From Scleromitrula shiraiana (lineage: Eukaryota > Ascomycota > Leotiomycetes > Helotiales > Sclerotiniaceae): a stretch of DNA of 64,000 bases. The stretch's first letter is position 1, and every line of letters starts with the position of its first letter. Where the stretch lies: NCBI GenBank assembly GCA_028455995.1, contig JABELC010000002.1, forward strand, positions 1,364,001-1,428,000. Direction: 5' to 3'. Shown one piece after another: positions 35,044 to 47,423 of the stretch. Both the position numbers and the translations under genes were made by a program. Below the pieces are notes generated by a model. It was not told the origin of the DNA, made no database searches, and saw nothing but the letters and a program-made list of their open reading frames with translations.

Positions 35044-38000
35044 CCGTTATTTCTACTTTTCCTTTTGGATTCAGACTGATATTTGGGGGGGATTATCTTT
35101 TGTTTATGGGGCGGCAATGAGCGAGCATGCAGGGGATTGCATGGGCATACGGGTTGGCGTTTCCAAAATTATTTTTCAATTTTTATTTCATATTCTTTCC
35201 AATTTCGGGAAGTGCTTTTTGCAGAATGTTTCTTACTGGGAGATGCTACACAATGGTACAGAAACTTGACTCTTAAGGTCAGAGGATATGGCATGATGCT
35301 AGGATAACTAGTAGATAGATAGATAGATCATAGAGACAAGTATTTCGACTCGAATGAAAATCTATGATGCAGCACAACATACTCCAAAGTCAGGTTTCGA
35401 AGTGTGGGTGTTGAATACAGAAAGTTAGATCTTAGTTTCAGGATCCACGCTTCACTTCATTTTATTAACTTCAAAATATATTACTCATCACTTGTTCCAT
35501 ATATCATTGCAGACACTCCAAGTACTTAGAGATCCACCATCTTCTCATCTTCTCAATCCACACAAAATCATATAAATACACAATCCAGATATCATTAAAA
35601 TGCAGCAATCAAGAATTCCCAACAGCACGGCTTATCCTGTACATGGTGATTTGAGTTCAAGTGCTACTACGAGTTTGAAATTCGCGATTCCGTATCACAT
35701 GTATATTATATGCTCAAGCGAGATGCTGCATTGCTACCGTCATTTGCTTTCTTATTTCTATCTATGGATCTTTCCACTGTCGTTTTGATTTTTCATACAG
35801 TAACTCAAACATTGTCTTTTGTTTTCCCATTTCTTTTTGTTGCCAGATTTGCTAGAGGTAATAATGTCACAGCGTATGTATCTCCGCTTCTGCAGAGTGG
35901 ATATATCCTCAACTTTCCCGTTCTTTCCATCTTGGCTTCACATTACTGCACATGCTACCACTCATTTAAGAAATTGCCCAAGAAAAAAAGGGTGCAGGAA
36001 TGAGAAGGGTCTTTTAATATTAGCCTCATGGGTTCGATAGGGATGGGGCTCAGGATCAAAGAAGAAGAAAGACACGTTTAACCTACTATGATGGGCTCTG
36101 AGTGAATTGCTAGCAGCAAAGAACGGTAATGGATTGGTGAGGCGCAGTTCTATGTATAAGGTGAATTACGTTGTGATATAACACTCATCAATCTGCATAC
36201 CGCCTTCTCTTTATATTCACTTGAACTGTGTCTACGAAAGGAGAACTGCTCTATATATAGGAACATGCAGATCAAAATTTTTGAATGGTCACTAGATATC
36301 TTTTAGAAAGTCTTTGACAATCCATCTAGACAACTTGAGATACATCTGGCAAATAGTGACTAAACGATATCCGGAAACAAATGGGAGCATCGAAATCGTA
36401 CAGCATTAAGAGGATGAATAGAGTATTGATATAGAATAACGCGTAACCCTAGCTCATCATTTCATTAATTCTTGTAATTTATTCTTATTAGTTTTTGCTG
36501 TCTTTTGATTCTAAGTAATTTATTGTTGTCTGTTTCATTTTTGTTTAATATGAATTATACTAATATGTGTTTGCGACAATCCAGTTATCATCATGTTTTA
36601 TATTACCAAATACCTACTGTATGGCTGTGGATCTCACACTTGTTCTACTTCACTCTCATAAAAGCGATGGTACTCGCACTCATGCATTTTATCCATGAGG
36701 TAAATCCTACCAACCTCGTAGTCTTTACTCACAAGTTTACCTTCGTGTTTATGTCTCCGACTCATACGGGTTGTTGGAAAAAGGAGAGGAGATGCCTTTT
36801 ATAATACCTCCCAGTATTCTTGGAGTTGAAGATGCAAGGATATGTGGAGCATGAACCTTGGGTCTTATAGCAAGACAGCACGATATGGCTACAATTATGA
36901 GGTCAATGTCAAATGAATGAAACGTGGGAGAGTGGAGATTTGGTCGAGGAAGTGAATGAGAAAGTAACTTAATATCACTTAGCCAAGGAATCATACAACG
37001 GTCTATAAAGATTGCTGGTCAGTACTTAAATATAGTATGCAGAGATGGTAAAGAATCGCAATAGACATGGTCTTTTTAGGAACTTCCATTCCTATAGAAT
37101 TTCAGAATTTCAGAATTTCAGAATTGATTCTACTTGAGTTGACAGTCATCAATACAGTAGTTATGTCACTTCGAAGGTCTCATCCGATCCTTTATGCTGT
37201 CGAAGACTTCTTACACTCATTCTCTTTTCGATTGTTGTATCTTGAACTGACTTGACTTGACTTGACTTCACTTATAGTATTATTCCTAACTATCAGTTTC
37301 CGCAGATTCAAAGGTTTTTTGAACTTCTTTCCCACATCACATATCTTATCGACTTGAAGTTTATTGTCAATACATTGAGATTCCAGTACTAGCTACTGCT
37401 GTTGCTATTTTCTGATCACTGCTATCCCATGTATAAAGAAGCCCAGACTCAACAATGCTTTGCATGTTATTAATACTTCATAATTCATCAACTCAATCAA
37501 TGCTAGCACAAATCCAAGAGCGACAACATGATTTAGATTCTTCTATAAATGCCAGTATAACATCCCGATGACTCTAGCTAGTAATGAATGCACTCTACCC
37601 CTCTACCATATGCTGCAGATAGCCACGCCTTTTTCTCCGACCTCAGAGCAATGTCTGCACCTAGGTTTCGAATTACTGAGCAATAAATTGAAGTTTATAT
37701 AGATGGATTATCGAAGATACAAACGAGGTTGAACGGCGATGGGGTACCGAGAGTATATCGTTGAAATTGGAAGATATATAAAAGCAACCTTAGATGTTTT
37801 AACCTTTTACCGATAAACAACTTGTCTATCATAAATCACATCATTGTCATCTCGCAAAGCATATATGAATCAATAATGAAAGCATAGCCTAAGTGTACGT
37901 AGTCGGATTCGGATTCGGATAGAGATACTATGCTGTATTACCGTAGGCGGTAGGTAGACATGCACGCATGCCAGGATAGGATGAAATGGGATGGGATGGG

Positions 38001-40728
38001 AAGTTGTGGGATCTGATGGTTACGATGGATGTCATGTAAATGTATGTATGTACGTACCTGAATAGGTAGTTGGGCAATTCTCACCTTAGAGTCACCTACC
38101 TATCGTATGGCAAATTTTAGGTAGGTATGAGATGTAATAAGATGTAATAAGGTAATGAGGTGAGCATGTCATGTTGTGTGGCTAAGGGTAGGTAGCATAG
38201 GTGGGCGAGTAGCTGTTGGATCTGAATATTCTGAATATTGTGGGCTTTTTCTGTGGCAGTACGGAGAGACGTGGTGGATCGGTGGCTGATATTCTTCAAT
38301 GAATGTAACATCTGATATCGGTGTATCGGTAAACTTAATCCACACGCCACGTCCGAATAAAGCTTGTACAGTATGTACGATATGGAGACCAAATTGATTC
38401 GCGTATCATAATTGAATGGATGATTATATGGTAGCAAGAGTCTAAGACCAATTGTTTGTTGTTCGTTCACATGAGACCGTTCGGACGGGCGGACGGGCGG
38501 TTAGATAAAAGCTCTATATTTTGGGCAATCCAATGCTTGAATGGTCGTTTCTGACGTTTCGTTGGGCGAGACTTTTTGATGGTTTTACTCGAGTAGTTCG
38601 GTTTTGGTTTTGATTCTACTCTTGGTTTTAGTTAGGGATGTCGATGGCTTTGGCTTGCGTGGGGTTATAGATATAGATATAGATAGTTGAATGAATGGTG
38701 GGTCTGGTGATTTGTTTGATCTTGGAGTTATAGATGGTGCTGTATTGTTTTTTCGTTTCTTATATGATGGATGATCCGATGAAATATGGTGCGATACTCG
38801 AGTATACTCCCAATAATTGTAGAACTTATTTATAGCTTCGGGACTCGGGAACAAGACGGCATTGTCCCTTGAATCGGATTTCAAACGCCCAGGGTACATA
38901 CCTACATAGTAAAGTACTATGAAAGCAAATCGATTTTGGGACGGATGCAGTGATCAAAAGTTATTAGAGTGGCTCATTTTATTGAGGTTTGTTGGTATTT
39001 TTTACGCAATAAACTCATTCCAGTCATTTCTTTCATTGATATCAATCAATATTGGAATGGAAGGTCATAGCCAAATATTCAAGCATGATATGAAATGACA
39101 TTCCGTCAATGTACGAACGAGTAAAGTAAGCTAAGCTTATTATTTCTACAAATTCAATACTGTCACTACCGGTAGGAATGCTGTAATAATCATGTACTTC
39201 TGGTCTTTCAATCCAGGTTACTTTGCTGGAGTTCTTAATAAAGATAGGAATGAATTGTAGAATCGAGATTCAAATATGAATAATGGCATGAATGAGAGAA
39301 GAGGTTTATCCTAGTACCGGTATGTAACATCCTTTTGAATTGGATCGGTTTCTCATTGCATTTCTTATTGAATTACAAGTATTGAGTATTCATATCTGGC
39401 CTGTCACGACTCACGACTCACGACTCACGACTTATGACTTACGACTCACGACTTATGCTTGGTTATTGTATCATATAAACTTGAAGTGAGGCGAATTCGA
39501 TAGTGGAGGCTTGTGGAGTCCAGCTATGTGATAGTCCATGAGGAGAAGAGTAATAATAATAATATAAGCCGGGATAAGTTCGAAAATATTGGAGAGGGGG
39601 TGAATTTAGATATGTTCCGTAAATAATGATAGATTTAGATGGAAGATAATGGATTACTATACTAATTAAATAATTAAAGATCTAGTTTCTAGGTAGAATT
39701 CTCAAAGCTTTAGCAATTACTTGGAGTGTAATTAATAATAATAATAATAATAATAAGTATACTTATGTAATCAGAATCAACACTCCAGGGGACGGCGAGC
39801 GGATGCACTTAATTATTATGATGCTATAAAATGGGTGTACAATAATAGTGGCCTACAGTATAGTATAGGGTATACCAGTACAGGGTATACCAGTACTTAC
39901 GGAGGTAAGTACTAGTAAAATCACTTTAAGAGGTAGTTCAATATATAAGAAGTGGGATGTATCTACATAGTAGGTAAGTACATAGTACTGTACTTGAGTC
40001 TTGAGTCATAAATTTAGATTATTTATTCTTGAATACTAGCATATGTAGAGCGAATATATATATATATATATATCATTGTTTCATTCCTTACTCAATTCAT
40101 TCCTTTTCCCTTTCCAAATCCCATTTGTTTTCATATCAAAGAAAAAATTCCTTTAATAAGAATTCGACAACAAATAGTTGCATTAAACTATCAAATCAAT
40201 CCAGCAAACCATATTCATATCAAAACCTATCCATCCATCCATCGAAACTATCGATTCCCCCCCCTTCCCCCATCCTATTCCCGATACCGCCTTGTCTCGT
40301 CAGATAAGACTAGGTACTTTCAAATCCACTTATAATAATAATAAAGCAAGCTACTACTTGCCACTTGCTACTACGACATACGCCGCTTCTCCTCTCCGGT
40401 ATTCGTCACAAGACACTTACAGCACTTATTACAACACTTACAACACTTACAACACTTACAACACTTACAACACTTACAACACTTACAACACTTACAACAC
40501 TTCACTTGCACACTCCTGTATCTCACTCTTAATAAGTCACATATTGTAACTCCGACATTCTATCATCTTCTTTTTAAAAGAGACAATTATTATTCATAAA
40601 ACTTTCAAAAGATCTCTTCCTTTATTACGAATAATTTTGAACTTCTAAAGTCAATATTAAACACATTACCAATCATCTTAGAACCATTTCAAGAAACTCC
40701 GAGTCTAATCACATAACCTCGTACAATC
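35044..40728. other. 5.7-kb intergenic region, no supported gene
   Basis: Short frames near 35,600-36,003 begin shortly after an ATATAAATA box, but a frame change would be needed to make a protein over 100 residues, so I leave them unassigned. Repeats include (ACTTG)n near 37,250, CACGACT repeats near 39,410-39,460, (AAT)n near 39,740 and (AT)n near 40,055. The final stretch is probably promoter and leader of the AN1 gene. Confidence 0.45.
40420..40503. repeat. 9-bp minisatellite ACTTACAAC
   Basis: About eight units of ACTTACAAC run in tandem, the first diverged (ACTTACAGC, ACTTATTAC). An apparent frame through it encodes Asn-Thr-Tyr repeats and lies within the likely 5' leader of the AN1 gene. 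Confidence 0.85.
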
Positions 40729-41478
40729 ATGTCTACTCCTTCAAGCACTTCCTCTTCTAGATCTGCCTCTCCGGATTTTCAAGCAGAATCTATTCAAATA
40801 TATGTCAAGAATTTATCTGGAGAAAGTATGTATATTACTGATAATCTACATTCTCTTTACAATTTAAAACTAACCCATAATCTAGCCATCCCAATATCCG
40901 TACCATCAGATGCTACCGTTTCGAATCTAACACAACTCATCTCATTACGAACATCCTCACCTTCAACCTCAATTCGACTTGTTCACGCCGGCCGTCATCT
41001 TTCCCCATCATCAACTCTAGTTTCCAATAACATCTCCCGCGATTCTACTATCCACATCACAGGTACATTGCGCGGCGGTATGGCTGGTAAGAAGGGTCCC
41101 AGATGTGTCTATAAGGATTGTGGACTTTTGGCACAACGAATCGTAGGACATTGCGGATTCTGCGAAAAGGATTTCTGCCAAAAGCATCGCATGTTGGAAG
41201 ATCACAAATGCGATAAATTAGAGGACGTAAGTTTGTTTTCTGCTTTCGCCCCTCCTGTCACATCTCATGTTTCGGGTCGCGAGTCAGGACATGAAAATGA
41301 GCATATTCAATGGTGGCGAGTTGGACTTGGAGATATTCTTCGGGATATTATCTTATCAGAAGCAAGCATTAACTGATTGACTGACATTGCTCTCTCCATA
41401 TAGTGCAAGAAAGAGTCTCACGCACGCAACGCCGCCCAGCTTAATGCCGAGCGAACACAAGTTATTAAAGGAATCTAA
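40729..41478 (+). CDS. Ubiquitin-like/AN1 zinc-finger fusion protein
   Basis: Two exons (40729-41226, 41404-41478) encode 190 residues. After a Ser-rich N terminus, residues about 21-117 form a ubiquitin-like domain: IRLVHAGRHL, STLVSNNI and DSTIHITGTLRGG align directly with the ubiquitin C-terminal half, ending in the LRGG that ubiquitin itself has. An AN1 zinc finger follows with ligands C126, C131, C142, C145, C150, H153, H159 and C161. AN1 proteins bind ubiquitin, Cdc48 or the proteasome in protein-quality control. The 177-nt intron (GTAAGT...TAG) is open in frame for 49 codons, so an intron-retaining transcript would end in a different C-terminal tail. A processed Ub-like moiety is possible but inferred. 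Confidence 0.88.
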
Positions 41479-43867
41479 ATGTCCTAAAAATCCCATACCA
41501 TCCCGTCTTTCCCACGAATTGTACATTTGAAGGAAAACGAATGGCTGTTTATTGTCAACAATAAATCAGCCAGCCAGTTGGTTGCATTACCAACTGGCTT
41601 GTATTTAACCACATTATGGCATTCAAGGATCGCGGATTGGGGGCTCTATATCTACCGGTATCATTCATCTTATTCATTTTATATCTACATTACATGATTT
41701 TTAGCGGGCGCAAGGAAATCTATGGTTGGCAGGCAGACTTAGCATGCATACATCATCGTATTTCGACATTTCGCAAACCACCTTAATTGTCATCACTGTT
41801 TACTTCTGATTTCTATTTCCATCTCTGGAAGGGTCATCTTTTTGGCCTTCTTTTCTTTGGGAGTGTAACTGGCGGGATGGAGGTCTGGGAGTTTTTATAT
41901 GGGAATTTCCCTCTGGATGATATGGATGGATGGATGGATGGATTAGACCAAGTGAAGAGGTGTTAATTATGGTGGTTTCTTCGATATTAAGATTTACTTT
42001 GTCCCCCCCCTTTTTTTGAAGAGATGAATTGACCGGAGGTTTTGATTTGGGTTTGGGTTTGGTTGGGATTGGTTGGTTTGTTGGATGGATAGGCTTAGCT
42101 TTTTTATACATATTTGAGAAAATATAAACCGGTATTATACTGCTTTGATGTTCCATATTCTAGGTGACTGGCTGGCCTTGACTCCTTTTCTTCTTTTCGC
42201 GCTTTGCATTTATATGTGTGAGAGATGTTTTGTACTAGTAAGTATCTATATAACGCCACTACTATTTGTTACATGTTGTAGCAAAGTTCTTATTTAACTT
42301 TCTTTATAAGCCTTATATATGGATGTTATGATGTTTGCTGTATATTGTTCGTCTTTGATATCGTACTATTAAGAGCAAGTTTACTGGATGCTTATTGTAG
42401 GGATGGGGGTGGTGATGAGGTGACATGATGGCGACAAGATGGTGACGGTGACGGTGACGGTGCCTGATGCGGATGGGTCAATTGATAGATAGATATATAC
42501 ATACACATATATAGTTGTATAGTGGTGAAGATCTACACATGACGAGTTGAAGAGAGGAGTTCGGGAAGGCGGGATGGTAGAAACAAGTAAACAATTTCTA
42601 CAATGGAGAATAGCATAAGGATAATGCGCTTTAGAACCTGTGAGGTGAGTTTGATGGATGAACTTGGGAGGGTTTATATTTGTATTTTTGATCTATTTCG
42701 AATAATGTAAGTTGAATGGGATGGGATGGGACATAGGGGTGGGATTGAATGTAATGGTGGATGGCTGAATAGAGTCTTCCTCGCTACCATCATTGTCATC
42801 ACCAAAAAATTCCAACGAATGTTTTCAGATTTTCGTTTTAGAGACGATGATGTGAGTAGCTTTAGAAGAGCCTCGAATGCATAGATTAAGGTCATACAAC
42901 TTCAAATGAGTCGATCAATTGGCAATTCTCTAGGGAAGAGAAAAAGAAGTATTCATCTCGCCGCATTGCCAAATGAGGAAGATCTCCACTGACAATTGAA
43001 AAAAGAATCAAGTCGATTAATTTCAATTGATGAACGTACTGCAGCTCAGAAGATGTTAGAATAAAACTTGTCCTATTGAACGCAATCTTATACAAGTGGT
43101 GTTAGATCATTGCGGCAGCAAAGAATTCTCACATGTAAACGTATATTCTGGAAAAGGGAAAAGAAATGATGGAACGAATAATTGAAAACAGGCTACTTTA
43201 TCATAGATATATCATCTATGGGTTGTCGAAGCTGGAAAGGCTGTTCAGACCTAGATATTTAGAGGAGAAGGTAAAGTTAGCATTCCAGATATCATCAGTT
43301 TGAACTTGGCTGGGTGGCAGCATGATTAAGATGATGATTGTAGAAGGAACATTCTTCGGTATCATTGCATGTCAAATCCTTCTGGGAGGAACAAAAATCA
43401 TCGAAGGATGAAGAGAAAAGAAAACAATCTCCTCCATGCATGAAACCTTCGATCTGAGGGGGGGAGGTTTATACTTACACTAAAAATTTCAAATTTTGTT
43501 CCTTCCCGATCAAGAGAACATCCTTATTGTCATCATACCAAAAACAAACAACTTCAAGCAAGATTGAGCAATTGGGGAACGAAGATGGAAGGAGCGTGAT
43601 ATTTGGTTTGTGTTTCTGGGTGGAGTTGTCTGCTTCCCACTTGAGAATATGGGTTCATCCAAGTACAAATTTGATGCACTTTTTAGTACTCCAGAAGCTA
43701 AACTCATTTGTTACTCATTCTTTCCTTAACTTCGAAATTGATGAAGCTTTCTTGCTCTCTTCAACAAAGTGTTTCGTGTATTTTACATCATCATAGTCAT
43801 CATCTGAGATGACCAATGCCGGAACAGATATATACTATCACCACGTCTTAACAATCAAATCCTCGAA
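41479..43867. other. 2.4-kb intergenic DNA
   Basis: No gene is supported. It begins with the 3' flank of the AN1 gene, including a GCCAGCCAGTTGG...CCAACTGGC inverted repeat near 41,570-41,600 that could form a transcript-end hairpin. It holds GGATGGAT and GGTGAC microrepeats. Confidence 0.45.
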
Positions 43868-44480
43868 CTATACTTTCTCACCATAATCAACCCCTCCTGC
43901 AGATGCTTGATTTGCAAGGACGCCAACCCAAAGTTCACCTTTATCTTGTTCAAACACTCAAGTTACTTCTCTTATGATTTTGAATACACCGTCCACATCC
44001 TGCATGGAAACTCTCAATCTGGTCCCGTTACTTCCATCCCCATTCAGCAATATTTCCCTCTTCAAAGTCACCTTCTTATCATCTTCCTTTCCTAAGCCTA
44101 ATGAACGCAAGCACCAATCCGACCATCGTTCAGAAGAAACAACGCTAACATTCATTCTCTCGTGTTCAAATTCCAACGTAGCAGTTATCTACCTTCTTCC
44201 CTCGTCGGCCGGACTCACCGCACCGTATGCAGGTATAACGAGCAATAAGCCTCCTTGCTGCGTGTTTACAGTGAAATTCGCCGATACCTTAACCACAATA
44301 CAATGGAATGAGGTTATAGGAAGCGCAGTGCAGACGAAAGGGGCAGAGAAATGTATGTTTGATGGGGGCACAGATCATATATCGGTGCTGGGGAGTGCAT
44401 GGAGCGTAAGCAATAAAAGGACTCGAGTGGGCGCGGAAGAATTGTTTGTGTCGATAAAAGACGATGAGGGGCCATAATTT
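43868..44480 (-). pseudogene. Decayed DUF1349 (Ree1-like) gene with three Trp-to-stop changes
   Basis: One minus-strand frame carries the whole DUF1349 pattern: LPSTDI*S, HFSAPFVCTALPITSFH, VSANFTVNTQQGGLLLVIP, *ITATLEFEHERMNVSVV, ERWSDWCL, KVTLKREI, IIREVT*VFEQ and LWVGVLA, ending at a TAG at 43,868-43,870. The three internal stops (TGA at 44,375-44,377, TAG at 44,189-44,191, TGA at 43,958-43,960) each stand where the family has tryptophan (xTDxW, the W before the TGxEF strand, REVTWVFE). No frameshift is needed. All three are G-to-A on the coding strand. DUF1349 has a concanavalin-like fold; yeast Ree1 is a member. No start codon could be placed. Confidence 0.8.
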
Positions 44481-45342
44481 ACTGGACTAAGACGAAGTCT
44501 GGTGATTGAGCAATATGTAAGATGTAGAGTGGTATTGGAGTCTTTTGTCACGTCGGTGCTGAACTATGAGTCGGCATTACAGATCTCCTACTTAAGTATG
44601 TATGCATATGATCTATGAGAGAGCCTTACAAGCACCGAATAATAAAAATGCCAATATTTGATTACCTCGGAGTTGTATTGTAACTGCATTTTCAAAACCC
44701 CTAATCTCATAATGTAACATCCGACGGAAACAAAATGGAAGAGGTTAACTTCCAATCTTTACACCCAATGAGCAGTTGTGATTTTTAGCATCTCCGAAGA
44801 AGCTTGGCGATTACTGGGGGTAGAATTTCGGAACCGATCTTCAACAAACAAAATGACTGCTAATTCTTGTCTAGAAGAGTCGGTACTCAATTCTTACAAT
44901 AAAGAGGATGACTTGTTAACATCATGGGGATAAGATCAGACTGTGCATTCCGGGACTTTATGAGGCTGATAAGTTACAACTGATGGGTGAGAATACCCCA
45001 TGTCTTTCCAAGATTCTATCGTCCTGAGAATGGAATCGGACATCTGCACTTGATCCCAGATGGATCACATTACAGCAACGCGATGTGAATGATGAAGTTT
45101 TCTTGTTGATGTCGTGTAGTATAGTGATGAAAGCAATTGGCGTGAGGGGTAGCTCAATGCGTACCATCAACCTACCTGGTTACTTGTCAAAAGCATCATG
45201 CATCAATCTACCACTAGTAAAGAGATATGTTCTCTAGCTTTAATTTTCTTATTTATACAGAACCAGAGGGGTAAAATGTTCTGGTCCCCTCCTCTAAACG
45301 TACTTTGCGTTGAATACAGATTTCAAATTTCAAACGACAATC
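44481..45342. other. Intergenic DNA between two pseudogenes
   Basis: No gene is supported. The stretch separates the 5' ends of the divergent DUF1349 and P450 pseudogenes. Confidence 0.45.
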
Positions 45343-47246
45343 ATGCTTCCTATCGCTTTACTTGTTTTGTTCTTCCTGTTTTTAGCATATAGATTCATAG
45401 TCTATCCAATATGGCTTTATCCTCTTGCAAAAATCCCTAATACCCATTGGCTGAGTCCTCTTATCCCGCTGTGGATGCACTGGAGACGCTTTCAAGGAAA
45501 AGAGGTCATTACAGTGTGGGAAGCTAGACAAAGTAAAGGAGACATTGTACGCTTGGGTCCAAGTGAATTGCTCGTTAATAACTACGAGGGCGGCGTGAGT
45601 ACCATCTATGGTGGCGGGTTTGAGAACCCGGATTGGTACAACTTCTTTATTAATTATGGGTATATATATACTATTAACTATGTCCATCTTAGACATCAAA
45701 ATTGATTATATTTGCATAGAAGAAAGAACATCTTCACATCATTGGGCAAAGATCATATTGTTCGTCATCGTCGAATCACGAACGTTACAGCAAAACATTT
45801 GTACAGGAATCGGGTCATGTGAGAAAAACTCTTTACACACTTCTCTTCGAGCAATATCTACCACTTCTTTCTCAAGCTGCCCAAAGAAATTATCCTTATG
45901 GTATCCTTGCCCGAAATCTGGCGAATGGTATAGATACCGTGAGTGTGTTCATGATAGGACTTCCACAAGCTACTCGTTTCATCATGGACACATCCTCCCG
46001 CGATGAGTGGCTTGGCAAGTATCTAAAGAGTCATCCCAATAACTACATGTACTGGTTGCTTGAGGCTCAAAATATGACTACGTGGCTTGAGAAACTTGGC
46101 ATTAGCGTCGTGCCAAAGGATATAAAAGAGGCACACCATGCACTCGAAGAGTGGGCATTAATGCTGGTCGATGATACTGAGAAGGCATTGACAATAACGA
46201 AAGAGGATAAGAAAGATGATGGAAGCTTTTCTGTAGTTTATAACCAACCAAGAATCGCATTGACCGCCGAGGCAGCTAATAATAATGTAGGTAGTAGTAC
46301 GGATGTAGCAGGAAGTTATGTGGATCAACGACTTGAGCTTGCGAGTGAGACTTTGGATCAATTAGATATGTTGGATAATTTGGGATATTATATGAATGAA
46401 ACTGACCGATTGAAAATCACTTGCTACACGAGATGTATTTGGTATGCCAGCATTAGCTCTTCTCAGTCACTTTGCATGTTTAAATTTTTGAAGTTGCAGA
46501 AGTGCACTGCTAACGTTTGCATTGCAGGTATAACACTCATATACATTCTCTGGGAGATATCTAAAAATCCTACCTGGCAGAGAAAACTCCAAGATGAACT
46601 CCGCAGCATGTCCAACCTCTGACTCTCACCATATCATACCAACAAATGGCAAAACCAAAAGAACTTGAAGCCCTCTCAATACTGAACATTATGATCAAAA
46701 AATCGATGCGACTACATGGTACATTGCCTGTCCCAAATCCCCGAGTCACACCCTACGGAAAGAAAACATCCATCGGGCAGTATGATAATATTCCTGCTGG
46801 GGTCAGAGCTAACTATTTTACGTGGTGTTTGCATCGGGATGAAAATGTCTATGCTGAACCTGATGAATGGAGACCAGAGAGGTGGATCCGCAAGTCAGCA
46901 CAGGAGAAGGAAGATATGGATAGGCAATTTTGAGCTTTTGGGAGCGGATCGAGGCTGTGTTTGGGTATGAGTTTGGCTATGGAAAGTAAGTTCCCAACTG
47001 TTTCTTATATTTCGTGTTGCTTATTCTTTGGGAATTGAAGTAGATCGAGACATGTACACGTGGAGAGACTAGCCCACGACAGTGATTCGATATGCAGTTG
47101 CAGGTATTTACGCAAATTTCTCGACTAACGTGTCGGATGATAGTAAGTTTTGTGTGGATGGGAATTTCGTCACGGGGCTACCTGGTGAAGATTTAGTTTT
47201 GAAGTTTGAGGCACTTGAACCCATTGAGTTGATTGACTATGGGTGA
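45343..47246 (+). pseudogene. Decayed cytochrome P450 monooxygenase
   Basis: Exon 1 (45343-45659) encodes an N-terminal membrane anchor, a Pro-containing hinge and the KGDIVRLGPSELLVNN strand. Exon 2 starts at 45720 (RKNIFTSLGKDHIVRHRR). The frame then breaks near 45,803 (one base missing) and again near 46,613 (one base missing). The I-helix AGx(E/D)T signature cannot be found. The K-helix ExxR reads KSMR, with Lys (46,700-46,702) for the catalytic Glu. PERW is intact. A TGA at 46,931-46,933 replaces the Trp just before the intact haem motif FGSGSRLCLG. A final exon (47083-47246) completes the C terminus in frame. The family oxidises small molecules at the ER; this copy cannot make a working enzyme as read. 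Confidence 0.85.
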
Positions 47247-47423
47247 TCTTCACATAGAAGAAGACCTGAACTCTATAGACTGGTTTGAAAAGACAATACA
47301 GCTTAACCGTGCCATATTTAGATAATGAATATCTGCAAAGTAGCACATTTGGTATATTGTGTTTCCATGATGAACACCCGTCACGAATTTGAAATCATAG
47401 TTTTCTTCCATACTGCCCTAAAT

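Noticed and set aside
35600..36003. Small gene after an ATATAAATA box
   Set aside because: A protein-like reading needs a frame change right after the start, without usable splice sites; too weak to annotate.
38117..38899. Two minus-strand frames of 117 and 104 codons
   Set aside because: No recognisable motif, signal peptide or splice partner, and biased composition; consistent with chance frames in AT-rich DNA.
40292..40549. 85-codon frame with Asn-Thr-Tyr repeats
   Set aside because: It is driven by the ACTTACAAC minisatellite and probably lies within the leader of the AN1 gene.
43974..44477. 167-codon plus-strand frame
   Set aside because: It is antisense to the DUF1349 pseudogene. The minus strand carries the family motifs, and the plus frame stays open partly because the minus-strand Trp-to-stop changes do not affect it.
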